The translations under genes were made by a program, and so were the position numbers. A stretch of 64,000 bases of DNA from Plotosus lineatus (Eukaryota; Chordata; Actinopteri; Siluriformes; Plotosidae), in contig CM045729.1 of assembly GCA_024760905.1 (NCBI GenBank), forward strand, positions 56,767,580-56,831,579, read 5' to 3'. Position 1 is the stretch's first letter. Every line of letters starts with the position of its first letter. The notes below the pieces were generated by a model, which had not been told where the DNA came from, made no database searches, and saw only the letters and a list, made by a program, of their open reading frames with translations. This document shows positions 1-10,660 of this stretch, piece by piece.

Positions 1-191
1 ATAACTGAACATAATTATTTGAAGGTTGACTTTTTTTGTATTAAAAACACTTTTTTTTTTTTGGTCGGATGAAATATGCTAATTTTTCGAGATAGGGATT
101 TTGGTTTTTTCTTTACTTTTTTGCCAAAATTATCAATATTAAAACAATAAAAGGCTTGAACTACTTCAGCTGTATTAATGAATCTAAACTA
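1..191 (+). mobile_element. 3' end of a Tc1-family transposon, cut by the window edge
   Basis: The sequence matches the 3' portion of the Tc1 copy at 48.75-50.30 kb almost base for base, from the ACTGAACATAATTATTTGAA stretch just after that copy's transposase stop. The transposase lies outside the window to the left. The fragment stops at a TA (190-191) where a Tigger-like element was inserted, and resumes at 1192. Confidence 0.85.
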
Positions 192-589
192 CTGTCGGCC
201 CCCAACTTACGAAGACACCTGTGTGCGAAATCCCCGGGTTACGAAAAACATTTTCTTGAGTTTCTGTCCCCGAGATACGATATATCTCCCTCTTATGAAA
301 AGAAATTCAAAATTCAAACACGCCAATCGATGCGCGAGTTGCTCTCTCGTTGGCTCTCTCTCAACATCCTGCCCAGCTGGCCTCCCAGATAGAGACAGAA
401 GGAAGCTTCACTCTTTAGTTTAGTTTTATAAGTTGTTTAATTCAGTAAATGTTTAATAAATGTGGGTGCATTTGAGCTGATCTGGAATTTCCGATCCCTG
501 AAGGAATCAGTTGAGTTTGTCAAGCAGGGAATGCGCTTTGAATTCACGTCTTGTGGGCGTGGCCCGCAGCACGCGCGCGAGAGAGAGAC

Positions 590-622
<33 letters not shown>

Positions 623-738
623 AGGAATAACGCTTTAGTTTTTAGTTGAGTTTTTTAAGTTGTTTTAATTCAGTAAATGCAGGGAATGCGCTTTGAATTC
701 ACATCTTGTGGGCATGGCCCGCAGCGCCCACGCGAGAG

Positions 739-778
<40 letters not shown>

Positions 779-1191
779 GTGTGTGTGTGTGTGTGTTAAT
801 AAAAACGTTTAATTCGCTGTGGCGACCCCTGAGAAAGGGAAAAGGACAAAAAGGATAAAAGAAAAAAAAATGGTTTAATTAATAATTTTGTTAATAAAAT
901 GTTAATAAAATGAATTATAACATTTATTATGTTAATAAAATTGTTTAATATATTAATGAAATGTTTAAATGGTTTTATAAATAATTTTCTTTTACTTTTA
1001 ACACATATTACATACAAAATTAGTGTACTTTTATCATTTTTAAAGGGTTTATGGAGTTTATCCAGTCCAAAGACTGGAGCCTTGGCACGAATTAGGCGTT
1101 TAACATGTAAGATGCGATCCCTACTTACAAAATCCCCGCAATATGAAAAGGGCTCTGGAACTGATTAATTTCGTAAGTTGGAGGCCAACTG
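192..1191. mobile_element. Non-autonomous Tigger-like element with 22-bp inverted ends
   Basis: The left end CTGTCGGCCCCCAACTTACG (192 onward) is the imperfect reverse complement of the right end, which closes at 1191. TA flanks both sides (190-191 and 1192-1193), and the host Tc1 sequence resumes after the second TA, so the insertion is precise. The inside has no transposase. It holds two direct copies of a block (about 500-575 and 667-730) followed by (GA)n and (GT)n. The terminal sequence and TA target suggest the Tc1/mariner superfamily, Tigger/pogo-like group; the subfamily is inferred. A second copy lies at 13059-14469. Confidence 0.8.
578..797. repeat. (GA)n and (GT)n microsatellites inside the Tigger-like element
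   Basis: A GA run at about 578-623, a second GA run at about 732-777, and a GT run at 778-796. Each GA run follows a copy of the same GCTTTGAATTCAC-containing block, so the array was duplicated together with the block. Confidence 0.85.
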
Positions 1192-1283
1192 TATATGAAA
1201 GTCTAATGTTTATCAGTACATTACAGAAAATAAGAAACTTTATCACAATATGCTAATTTTTTGAGAAGGTATATTTTAGAAAC
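1192..1283 (+). mobile_element. Terminal inverted repeat of the interrupted Tc1
   Basis: The sequence from GTCTAATGTTTATCAGTACA to GAGAAGG matches the right terminal repeat at about 50226-50295. It breaks before the outermost GACCAGTG bases and runs straight into a Tigger-like fragment, so the very end of the Tc1 is lost. Confidence 0.8.
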
Positions 1284-1340
1284 TATATTTTACTACATTA
1301 ATACTGTATTAATGAGTAAGACTGTTTTTAGAATGTTTAA

Positions 1341-2155
1341 AGGGTACCTGTACCCAAAATTGACAGCGTTAGAAAAGATCCACCATACCTTATTATTAAC
1401 TTTTAAACATTGCGTGATGTCGGTAGGTTATGTATAAGTCCACATTTCCTTTTCTTCTGACATTCCTTGCTCACGAAGGTCCAGCGCGTGGACATGTTGG
1501 ATTTTTTTCCACCGGGGTCAAAGGTCATTGTGACGTAAAATCGTTGACAGTCGTATCGCGAATTGCAGAATGTCAGTATATTTTCCTCAAGCAATTCATG
1601 TTCTTTAGAACAATAATACTCCTGATCGGTTTTTTGACGCACGCATTTTCCACAAGAGCACCAAATATTTGCTGGTTGTTTTCTACAATTTTCCCGTGTA
1701 AGAGCTTCTGCCGACTCTCCAATATCGTCCTCCGAGTCGTCACTTTCCTGGTCTGATTTCACTAAATGTGGATACTCTTTCTTCAGTGGTTCATATAAAT
1801 AACCTTCTAATCCTTCTACGACATTGTCTTCGTCCATGGTTTAAAAAAAACCTACTATAATGTGTTTTTTTCCAATTTTCCGTGAGCTTGTCTTGTTGTG
1901 TCAGGTACGTTGTTGTCAGCCTTACGTTTACATTGCAATCTCGCAGTTCTGGTGGAGGCTTTGTCAACGATGTGACGTCACAAGAAATGCGACGCTGCAA
2001 AACTCTTGTGCTCTGAAACTTGACGTTAGTGAAGCCCTTAAATCGCTTAAAGCTGGTTTGTGAGAGAATAGAATAAACGACTTATAGGTGTATTGTCACT
2101 AGCTATACACAATAAATCAAATTAGGTACATGAGCGCTTTCACTACAGGTACCCT
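1341..2155 (-). mobile_element. 815-bp transposon with TTAA target duplication (Kolobok-like or piggyBac-like)
   Basis: The ends are a perfect 12-bp inverted repeat, AGGGTACCTGTA and TACAGGTACCCT, flanked on both sides by TTAA (1337-1340 and 2156-2159). Removing it restores continuous Tigger-like sequence. TTAA duplication is used by piggyBac and Kolobok elements. The AGGG terminus fits Kolobok better by recall. It carries one minus-strand ORF and no recognisable transposase. Confidence 0.75.
1403..1837 (-). CDS. Small Cys-rich protein in the TTAA transposon; resembles the P2X7 C-terminal (ballast-like) domain
   Basis: This is a 144-residue ORF running almost from end to end of the element, with its ATG at 1837. 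The N-terminal third is acidic (QESDDSEDDIGES). The middle holds a Cys-rich motif, WCSCGKCV followed by EYYCSKEHELLEEN, and then TFCNSRYD. That pattern recalls the zinc-binding cytoplasmic domain of P2X7 receptors, related forms of which occur in fish transposon proteins; this is from memory and untested. The family domain is longer, so this copy looks C-terminally truncated. No DDE transposase is present, so the ORF may be an accessory or captured protein, or a remnant. The only function inferred is possible metal or nucleic-acid binding. No poly(A) signal or intron was recognised. Confidence 0.5.
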   Translation of the reverse strand: MDEDNVVEGLEGYLYEPLKKEYPHLVKSDQESDDSEDDIGESAEALTRENCRKQPANIWCSCGKCVRQKTDQEYYCSKEHELLEENILTFCNSRYDCQRFYVTMTFDPGGKKSNMSTRWTFVSKECQKKRKCGLIHNLPTSRNV

Positions 2156-2260
2156 TTAAGAAGCATATTTTAGCGCATGTAATAGATACATAGTATTTTA
2201 CTTCTGGTTGATCATTCGCGCATGTACTAGGGTTTTACTTCAGGGTACAGAACTCGCAGA

Positions 2261-2394
2261 TTACTCCAGTCCAAAACTGGAGCCTTGGAATGAATTAGGC
2301 GTTTAGCATGTAAAATGTGACCCCTACTGACGAAATTCCCATGTTACAAAAAAGGCACTGGAACGGATTAATTTCGTAAGTCGGGGGCTGACTG
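2261..2394. mobile_element. Right half of a Tigger-like element
   Basis: This matches the right portion of the element at 192-1191 (CCAGTCCAAAACTGGAGCCT and the end closing GGGGGCTGACTG before a TA at 2395-2396). The left half is absent. It abuts the Tigger-like fragment on the left and an L2-like LINE on the right. Confidence 0.7.
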
Positions 2395-2396
2395 TA

Positions 2397-4150
2397 TACA
2401 CAGAGCCATGTTAGTTTAAATCTTATTTAACTGACCGTTATCACTTTGTAGATGTAAATGGTGATTTCTCTGAATAGTATAATGTTGTTTGGTGTTCCAC
2501 AGGTTCTGTCCTAGGCCCGTTGCTTTTCTCTATATACATGCTCCCTTTGGGTAATATCATTCGTAATCATGGTATTAGCTTTCATTGTTATGCTGACACA
2601 CAGTTATATATTTCAGCAAAGCCAGATGAGAGACTTCAACTTAATAAAGTTAAAAAATGTGTAAAGGACATAAGACACTGGATGTTTACTGACTTCCTAC
2701 TATTAAATTCTGATAAGACATAAGTATTTGTACTCAGATCTCAGGCAGCTAGAAATAATGTTTCTGATTATGTAGTAAGTTTGGATGGTGTTTCAGTCTC
2801 ATCATGTTAAGGAGTAAAGGACTTAGGAGTGAGTATGGATGCTGGTCTTTCATTTGAAGCTCATGTAGATAGTGTTATTCGGGTAGCCTTCTTTGATCTC
2901 AGGAATATTGCTAAAACAAGAAATATGATATCACTGCATGATGTGGAAAAACTTAATCATGCTTTTGTTACTTCAAGATTAGATTATTGCAATGCGTTAC
3001 TGTCTGGATGTTCTAATAGGTGCATAAACGAACTCCAGTTAGTCCAGTTAGAATGCAGCAGCAAGAGTCCTTTCTAGAACCAGAACACACAAGCATATCA
3101 CCCCAATCTTATTTACACTGCACTGGCTCCCAGTTAAATTTCGAATGGAACATAAAATACTACTTTTAACCTATAAAGCAGTTAATGGTCTCATGCCACA
3201 TTATATTAGAAAATATTTTGTCATTTATTATCCAGCACACCACCTTAGTTCAAGAGGTGCAAGATGCTTAGTAATACCTCAAATAATGAAGACTACTGCA
3301 GGGGGCAGAGGTTTCTCTGACAAAGCTCTACAGTTATGGAATAACCTTCCGGTTAATATTTGGAACTCGGATACAGTCTCGGCCTTTAAGACGAGGATGA
3401 AAACTTACTTGTTTAATCAAGCATTTTGTTAATAGCCTTGTATTAGGTAAAGGAGCAGATCTGGGGGTCTCAGACGAAGAGCGTTCTGGAAACTGTAATG
3501 TTGGGATGCTGTAGCTCCCTCACTCTATATGCTCTCCCAAGTCCATTGACAGTGGGATGGTTGATTGCTGAACGTCACAGGGTGTCCTCATGTCTGCCTT
3601 CCTTCTGGTTCTCTCTCATTTAGTTATGCTGCACTCAGCAGTAATAAATTATTCTATTTCCATTACACTATTATGAGTATGCCTTACAGTTTCTCTCTCT
3701 CTCTCTCCCCCTCTCTCTCTCTCCTTTTGAAATACACATTGTTCTTCTGGGATCTCAGTGATACCAATCCTTCTCCTTTCTGAGTCCTGTGCTCTGTCCT
3801 GATGTGCTGATGCTGGCTGGGGTTCTCATCTTGGAAGACCCTCCTTACTGCTTATAAAGATCCATGAGGACTTAGACATGCACTCAGACTGTAAAGATGA
3901 CATTTCACTGCTGGTGATAGAAACTCTTTTTCCCACAATTATTTAGAACTTACAGTTGTTGTGTACAACCAACCTGACTACATTTTGGACTGTAATGAAT
4001 TTCTCATATATGGTTTGTATCTTTATGGTATCACCAGAATGAGGATGGGTTACACTTTTGGGCCTGGTTCCTTTCAAGGTTTCTTCCTCACATCTACTGA
4101 GGAAGTTTTTCTTTGCCACCGTTGCCAAGGGTAACACTCATTAGGGATGT
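2397..4150 (+). mobile_element. 5'-truncated L2-like LINE: reverse transcriptase C-terminal half and 3' UTR
   Basis: Broken ORFs at 2520-2723, 2829-3077 and 3145-3432 read in order through reverse transcriptase motifs: a GSVLGP-like start at about 2505, [12 protein letters not shown] (catalytic YADD with one D lost), [21 protein letters not shown], and a C-terminal LWNNLPVN...FKTRMKTYLFNQAF that is characteristic of L2-clade fish LINEs. Stops and frameshifts separate them, so it is dead. The 3' UTR (3433-4150) includes (CT)n at about 3690-3722. The 5' half with the endonuclease is missing, as is usual for incomplete reverse transcription. Confidence 0.8.
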
Positions 4151-4601
4151 GTAGGGGTTGTAGAAAATGTTTAAATTCTTTTATACTTTGTAAACTCCTA
4201 CTTTTACTGTGTAACACTATTTTGCGACAATGTTCAGAAGCTGCCAACAAGCTTGATCAGAAAATCAAAAATTGTTCGAAAAAACTACTGTAAAATTTGC
4301 TTAGAGTGTTTCAGAACGATGAAGTCAGTCTGTTATAACACTCAATCTGAATGATTGAGGTTGCCTGTAGCATAGCATATATGCTAAGTTCTTAAAAAAA
4401 CTCTCAAGTTGTGTCCATATTTCACTATTTCATATTTTCTGCTTGTGTTTGTAGTAGTTAACAGTCATGCCAAATTCTACATGTGTTGAAATAAAATATA
4501 TTGTCAGACAATTTGTGACTTTTTTAAATGCATTTTTTTGTCCCCGAAAATGCATGTACATACTGTATTCGGTGTAATAAATGTTTTTGATCTTACATCT
4601 A
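4151..4601. other. No gene or repeat recognised
   Basis: AT-rich sequence without a convincing exon or transposon end. It may include the tail of the L2-like LINE. Confidence 0.4.
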
Positions 4602-7600
4602 ATAACCTGGGTTAACAACGAAAGCCATCAGTGCTGTTAACCAACAGGGTGCTGGTAAAAACTGGGCTACTGTTGGTCAAAGAAGGAGAGGCGGAACGCA
4701 TATCCATAGGCGGAGAGAGAAGAGGAAAGGCATGAGTCTGGGACTAAGAGTAGGGGCTTTGAATGTTGGAACTATGGCAGGAAAAGGTAGAGAGCTGGCT
4801 GACATCATGTAGAGGAGGAAGGTGGACATACTGTGTATTCAGGAGACCAGGTGGAAAGGTTACAAGGCTAGAAGCTTAAGAGCAGGGTTTAAGCTGTTTT
4901 ATCATGGTGTGGATGGGACGATAAATGGAGTAGGAGTAATCTTGAAGTAGGTGTTTGTCAGGAATGTTCTAGAAGTGAAAAGAGTGTCAGACAGAGTGAT
5001 GAGTCTCAAGTTAGAAATTGAAGGTGTGATGTTCAATGTTAGTGCTTATGCCCCACAGGCAGGATGTAAGATAGAAAGAGAAGGAGAGATTCTGGAGTGA
5101 GTTAGATGAAGTGATACAGAGTACCCCCAGAGGTGAAAGAGTGGTCATTGGGGCAGACTTCAAGGGACATGTTGGTGCAGGCAACAGAGGGGACAAGGAA
5201 GTGATGGGCAGGTTTGGTATCCAGGACAGGAACACAGAAGGACAGAAGTTGATAGATTTTGAAAAAAGGATGGAAATGGCTGTGGTGAATACTTTTTTCC
5301 AGAAGAGACAGGAGCATAGGATGGATAGGATCAGGAAATGGATAGGATCAGGAATATGGATAGGATCAGGAATGAGCAAATCAGAGGGACAGCACATGTA
5401 AGAAGTTTTGGAGACAAAGTCAGAGAGGCTAGATTGAGATGGTTTGGACATGTACAGAGGACGGATAAGAGTATATTGGTAGTAGGATGTTGAGGTTGGA
5501 AATACCAGGCAGAAGGCCTAGAGGAAGACCAAAGAGACAATTCATGGATGTGGTGAAGGAGAACATGAAGGCAGTTGGTGTAAGAGAAAAAGATGCAGCG
5601 GATAGGGTGAGATGGAGGCAGATGATTCGCTGTGGCAACCCTTGAAGGGAAAAGACGAAAGGACAAGAAGACAGGAGCATAGGGTGACTCATAAAAACAG
5701 TTAGGAGCATACAGGTAGACTACATCTTCAGTAGGCTATGTAATTTAAAGGAAGTCTGTGACTGCAAAGTAGTAGTGGGTGAGAGTGTTGTCAAACAGCA
5801 TAGGATGGTGGTGTCCAGGATGATGCTGATGGTGAGGAAGAAGGCAAAGGCAGAGCAGAAGACAAAGTGGTGGAAGCTGAAAAAGGTGTAGTGTTGTCTT
5901 CAAGGAAAAGTTGAAACAGGCTTTGGGTGGTCAGGCTGTGCTTCCAGATGGACAACCACAGCTAATGTGATCAGGGAGACGGGTAGGAGAGTACTTGGTG
6001 TGTCCTCTGGAAGGACAGTAGATAAGGAGACTTGGTGGTGGAATGAGGAAGTGCAGGAGTGTGTACAAAGGAAGAGGTTAGCTAAGGAGAAGGGGACATT
6101 GAGAGGACTGAAGAGAGTAAACAGCAGTACGGAGAGACACAGTGGAAGGCAAAGGTAGTGGTGTCAAAGGCCAAACAGAGCGTATGATGAATTGTATGAT
6201 AGGTTGAACAATAGGTAGGAAGAAAATGATTTATACAGGTTGGCACAGCAGAGAAATAGAGATGGGAAGGATGTGCAGCAAGTTAGAGTGATAAAGGACA
6301 GAGAGGGAAATGTATTGACTGATGACAGAAGTGTGCTGGGAAGATGGAAAGAGTATTTTGAGGAGCTGGTGAATGAGGAAAATGAGGGAGAAATAAAGAG
6401 TAGAAGAGGTGACCGTTGAGGACCAGGAAGTAGCAAAGATTAGTAAGGGTGAAGTGAGGAGGGCATTGAAGAGGATGAAGAGTGGAAAGGCAGTTGGTCC
6501 TGATGACATACCAATGGAGGTATGGAAGTGTCTAGGAGAGGTAGCAATAGATTTCCTGACAAGAACATTCAACAAGGTCTTAGAGAGTGAGAGGATGCCA
6601 GAGGACTGGAGGAAAGTGTGCTGGTGCCAATTTTTAAGAACAACGAAGACATGCAGAGTTGTGGCAACTACAGAGGGATAAAGTTGATGAGCCATACCAC
6701 AAAGTTATGGGAAAGAATAGTGGAAGCTAGACTAAGGGCAGAGGTCAGCATATGTGAACAACAGTTTGGTTTCATGCCAAGAAAGAGCACCACAGATGCA
6801 GAGTTTGCTTTGAGGATGTTAATAGAGAAGTACACAGAAGGTCAGAGGGAGCTACATTGTGCCTTTGTGGATCTGGAGAAAGCATATGACAGGGTGCCGA
6901 GAGAGTAACTGTGGTATTTCAGGAGGAAGTCTGGAGTGGCAGAGAAGTATGTTAGAGTGGTGCAGGATATGTATGAAAAATGTAAGACAGTGGTGAGGTG
7001 TGCTGTCGGCATGACAGAAGAGTTCAAGGTGGAGGTGGGACTGCATCAAGGGTCAGCTCTGAGCCCCTTCTTGTTTGCTATGGTGAAGAACAAACTGACA
7101 GACGAGGTTAGACAAGATTCCCCATGTTTGCAGATGACATTGTGATCTGTAGTGAGAGCAGAGAACAAGTGCAGGAAAATATAGAGAGTTGGAGCCCGGA
7201 AAAGGAGAGGAATGAAGGTTAGCTTCACTAAGACAGAATCCATGTATGTGAACGACAAGAACCCAAGAGGAACGGTGAGGTTAAAGGGAGATGATATAAA
7301 GAAGGTGGAGGATTTTAAGTACTCAGGCTCAACAATCCAAAGCAATGGAGAGTGTGGAAAAGAGGTGAAGAAGCGTGTGCAGGCAGGTCGGAATGGCTGG
7401 AAAAAGTGTCCGGTGTGATGTGTGATAGGAAGGTATCACCAAGAATGAAAGGAAAAGTGTACAAGACGGTGATGAGGCCAGCGATGTTGTATGGTTTAGA
7501 AACAATGGCACCAAGGAAAAGACAGGATAGAGCTGAGCAGAGATGAAAATGTTGAGGTTCTCTTTGGGAGTAACGAGGATGGATAGGATCATAAATGACT

Positions 7601-7896
7601 TCATCAGAGGGACAGCCCATGTAAGAGGTTTTGGAGACAAAGTCAGAGAGGCTTGATTGAGATGGTTTGGACATGTACAGTGGAGGGATAGTGAATATAT
7701 TGGTAGCAGGATGCTGAGGTTAGAACTGGCAGGCAGAAGGCCTAGAGGAAGACCCAAGAGAAAATTTATGGATGTGGTAAAGGAAGACATGAAGAGTAGA
7801 AGATGCAGAGGATAGGGTGAAATGGAGACAGATCCTGAAGGGACTCGACCCCTGAAGGGAGCAGCCGAAAGAAAAAGAAGAAGAAGAAGAAGAAGC
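4602..7896 (+). mobile_element. Decayed near-full-length RTE-like LINE
   Basis: It starts a little downstream of the 5' end defined by the copy at 45068-48200 and runs through the endonuclease (VVIGADFKGHVG at about 5140) and reverse transcriptase (AVGPDDIPMEVWKCLGE; FGFMPRKSTTD; AFVDLEKAYDRVP; GLHQGSALSPFLFAM) to the 3' signature CGACCCCTGAAGGGA and a (GAA)n tail at 7874-7896. Many stops and frameshifts break it; only pieces of up to about 100 residues remain open. A second RTE copy (5321-5668) is inserted in the endonuclease region. The family assignment (RTE or an RTE-related group) comes from recognising the protein. The exact clade is not settled. Confidence 0.85.
5321..5668 (+). mobile_element. 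5'-truncated RTE-like copy nested in the RTE-like LINE
   Basis: The last ~300 bp of an RTE-like element sits inside the endonuclease region of an older copy. A 15-bp duplication, AGACAGGAGCATAGG, flanks it (5306-5320 and 5669-5683), and host sequence continues after the second copy. At its start the unit GGATAGGATCAGGAA is repeated three times in tandem (about 5325-5372). Confidence 0.85.
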
Positions 7897-9157
7897 TCTG
7901 AATGAATGGAGCAATGAGCCAGATATGGACCTATCAGAAAGTGATGAGTATTTTTCACCCGATTCTCCTGCTCACTAACTTCATAAATTTAAGCATGTTC
8001 CTGGACATGTGCTTTTGTTTATGTTCCTGTTGACTGGTTCAACGTGGTATCTGCTAAATTTGACATTTGTGTTTATTGGCTCGATTTTACTTCCAGGAAA
8101 ATGTTTAAAGGAACAGCACCGAGAGGGAAAAGTAAGGGGTCTTTTTTTTTTAATTTATGCTGTTTTCTGTTTATTTTCAGCTTTCATGTAAGTAGTTTGG
8201 TTGACACCACAAAATAACAAATACCAGTAAAACTCTTTTATTGTTCTGTTATTATTCATGTTTTCCACCTTGATGGTAATAAGCACTTACCGTTCCACTC
8301 CACTGGTAACATTTTAATAAGCACCCACCCACTTTAATTTTTAAAGCGCCCTGGGCCCTCATCACATCAAATACGGTATATGAAATCAGTTACCATTTGT
8401 TTGATACAGTAGTGATTCAAGGCTAAGGCATAATTGTACTGGTCCATATGGACCAGTAGAAATTTTCATGTACTTTCCACACTGGTTTAGGACCAATAAC
8501 AGTTGCAAATTTTCAGCCACAACCTTGTAAAAAAAATCAGCATTCCAGACAAAATGGCCATGATAAAGTTTCTGTGTCGAGTCTGTGAATAGTTATCATT
8601 CCCCTTGTCTTTTTAAAGCTTTCAGAATCACTTTTATACACTATCACCATCAAAGCCCCAAATTATGCGTGATGCCTGTTATGTTTGTGGTGTTAAGCAT
8701 TATCTTATGTTAAATTTTTTTTTTTTTTTTTTAAATATTACACCGAACATTTGGGCAGTTTTTATTACACTAGCGCCTACCATACAGCACCAACAATTTG
8801 GCCTCTTTTAAAATCTGAGAGGTCTGCTATTATGGGGTATGATTAATGTTTTCAATATCTGGTTAATGTTTTCAGTATCTGAAAAAGAAAAAAAAAACAC
8901 TTATTTTACATTCACATATCAAATAACAAAATTATTATACAAAAAGTAATAACATATGCCAAGTTTTGATTGTTTAAATTATGTTCAGAGATTTTTCAAT
9001 TTATTTATTTCCACTAGCCCACATTTATATTTGGTCGCCTGGGGCGAGTGGGCAGATGACCTTCCCCATGCCTGCTGTAGTGAAATTCAGGAGTTGACAT
9101 CTGGAAAGTCATAGGAACAGGATAATGTGATCTGACCTCTGTATACATTTATGTAAT
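7897..9157. other. No gene recognised
   Basis: AT-rich sequence with a poly-T run near 8708. Short ORFs here lack family features and splice context. The stretch at about 8220-8390, ending ATACGGTAT, may be a transposon edge, but no partner end was found. Confidence 0.4.
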
Positions 9158-9170
9158 ACAAATACAAACT

Positions 9171-9510
9171 GCCAGGCAGTGGTGGCCCAGTGGTATAGGT
9201 GCTGGATCGCTAATCCTAAGGTTGGGGATTTAAGCCCCACTCACCACAGGTTGTCCTTGTCCCCCCCAGTTCAGATAACTGGGTTATCAAAGACCGGCCA
9301 TGTCTCTCACTCTCTACGGTGTGCGGCATGTAAAAGAACCATTGCTGAATTTCAACAAGAATAGGCTGCAAAGCAGTCAGCGTGTTTCCGCCCTGCAATG
9401 GCCTGGCGAGCTGTCCAAGGTGTACTCTGCACTCGCCAGGAGTTGGCTGGGTGGGCACCAGCCTCCCCGTGACCCTAATTAGGATTAAGCGGTTACAGAA
9501 AATGAAATGA
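9171..9510 (+). mobile_element. SINE type A (tRNA-like head, L2-type tail)
   Basis: The tRNA-like head includes GTGGCCCAGTGGTATAGGTG (box A region) and a box B-like GGGGATTTAAGCCCC. A conserved body follows (GCATGTAAAAGAACCATTGC), and the tail contains TGACCCTAATTAGGATTAAG. A perfect 13-bp duplication ACAAATACAAACT flanks it (9158-9170 and 9511-9523), proving retroposition. Confidence 0.9.
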
Positions 9511-9523
9511 ACAAATACAAACT

Positions 9524-10182
9524 TTACATAATACAAAATGAAGGTGTGCCAATTCCCAAGTATCATGTATAAGTATTAACTTGTACTAACTTGTATAGGT
9601 TTCATAAAGAGCCGGTGGAATACCCATCTACATATAAACGAGCACCTTTTACCTTAAACTTTTATTTTTCATGTAATGACAAGTAATGTCATTAGACCTG
9701 TTGATAGTGATGTCCTGAGGCACTCACGTGGGATGCAGCACAACAGAATGAGCAGTTAATTGTTCAGGGATTTTCATAAATGTTTCTGCTTTTTTCATTT
9801 ATATGACCAGTAATAAACATAGAATATTGAATGTGGAGCTGTATAAAGTTAGCGAATGTACATATTTTGTTGTGTTTAGCTTATGTGAACAGGAGCGCCA
9901 AGAAGTTTTCCAATGCTAACAGCTAGCTGTCTATAGAGCTGCATCCCTTGCTTAAACAGAGCAAGTATCTTCTGTTAAATATTCTAAAAATACTATGAGT
10001 GTTGGTGCATATGATCGTGCTCTATCTATTGGATCTTTGTAGATATTTCACCATATCAAAATAACTTGTACTGTATTCCCTTTTCATGACTGTTTTTGTG
10101 CAAATCATTCCTATTGTTTATCATGAAGAAAACTATAAAGCAAATTATTATTGAAAACAAAAAACTTTAATCATGTTAATAG
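9524..10182. other. No gene recognised
   Basis: Unique-looking AT-rich sequence between two SINEs. Nothing further can be supported. Confidence 0.4.
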
Positions 10183-10466
10183 CGGTAGTTGTGGCCTTGT
10201 GGTAAGGTGCTGGATTACTTTTCCCAAAGTCAAGGGTTCAAGCCCCACTCTCAACAGGTTGTCACCGCTGTCCTCCCAGTGAAGATAACTGGGTTATCAA
10301 AGGTTTGTGGTGAGAGGCATGTAAAAGAACCATTGCTCAATAATTTTGTCAAGAGTAGGCTGGAGAGCCATCAGCGTCCAGGGTGTACTCTGCTCAGCTA
10401 AGATGGGCACCAGCATCCCCACAACCCTAATTAGGATTAAGCAGTTCAGAAAATGGATGACTGAAT
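10183..10466 (+). mobile_element. SINE type A, internally shortened
   Basis: The head GGTAGTTGTGGCCTTGTGGT, box B GGGTTCAAGCCCC and the shared body are present. The tail is shortened relative to other copies and ends AGCAGTTCAGAAAATGGATG. Confidence 0.8.
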
Positions 10467-10660
10467 CATATCAATGTCAATAATTAATTAATGTGTGGTA
10501 AATACAAATAACAGACTCTGATAATGTAGAAATTAATTTTATGTCCCCTTGCTCTGCCTAACCAAGGGATGATAACTGGCCAGCACATTAACTGATCGCA
10601 TCGGCAAACTCCCCAGAGTGCCTATACACACAAAAGATTTGTTGAAAGCACAAAAAAATA

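Larger units (their letters stand above)
1284..2260 (-). mobile_element. Tigger-like end fragment, split by a TTAA-type transposon
   Basis: The two halves (1284-1340 and 2156-2260) join into the reverse complement of the sequence at about 21450-21640 and 63650-63840, including CATTAATACTGTATTAATGA and a stretch ending GTACAGAACTCGCAGA. The outermost terminus is missing. The element at 1341-2155 was inserted into it at a TTAA. Confidence 0.7.

Noticed and set aside
8220..8390. Possible transposon edge ending ATACGGTAT
   Set aside because: No matching inverted end or target duplication was found.
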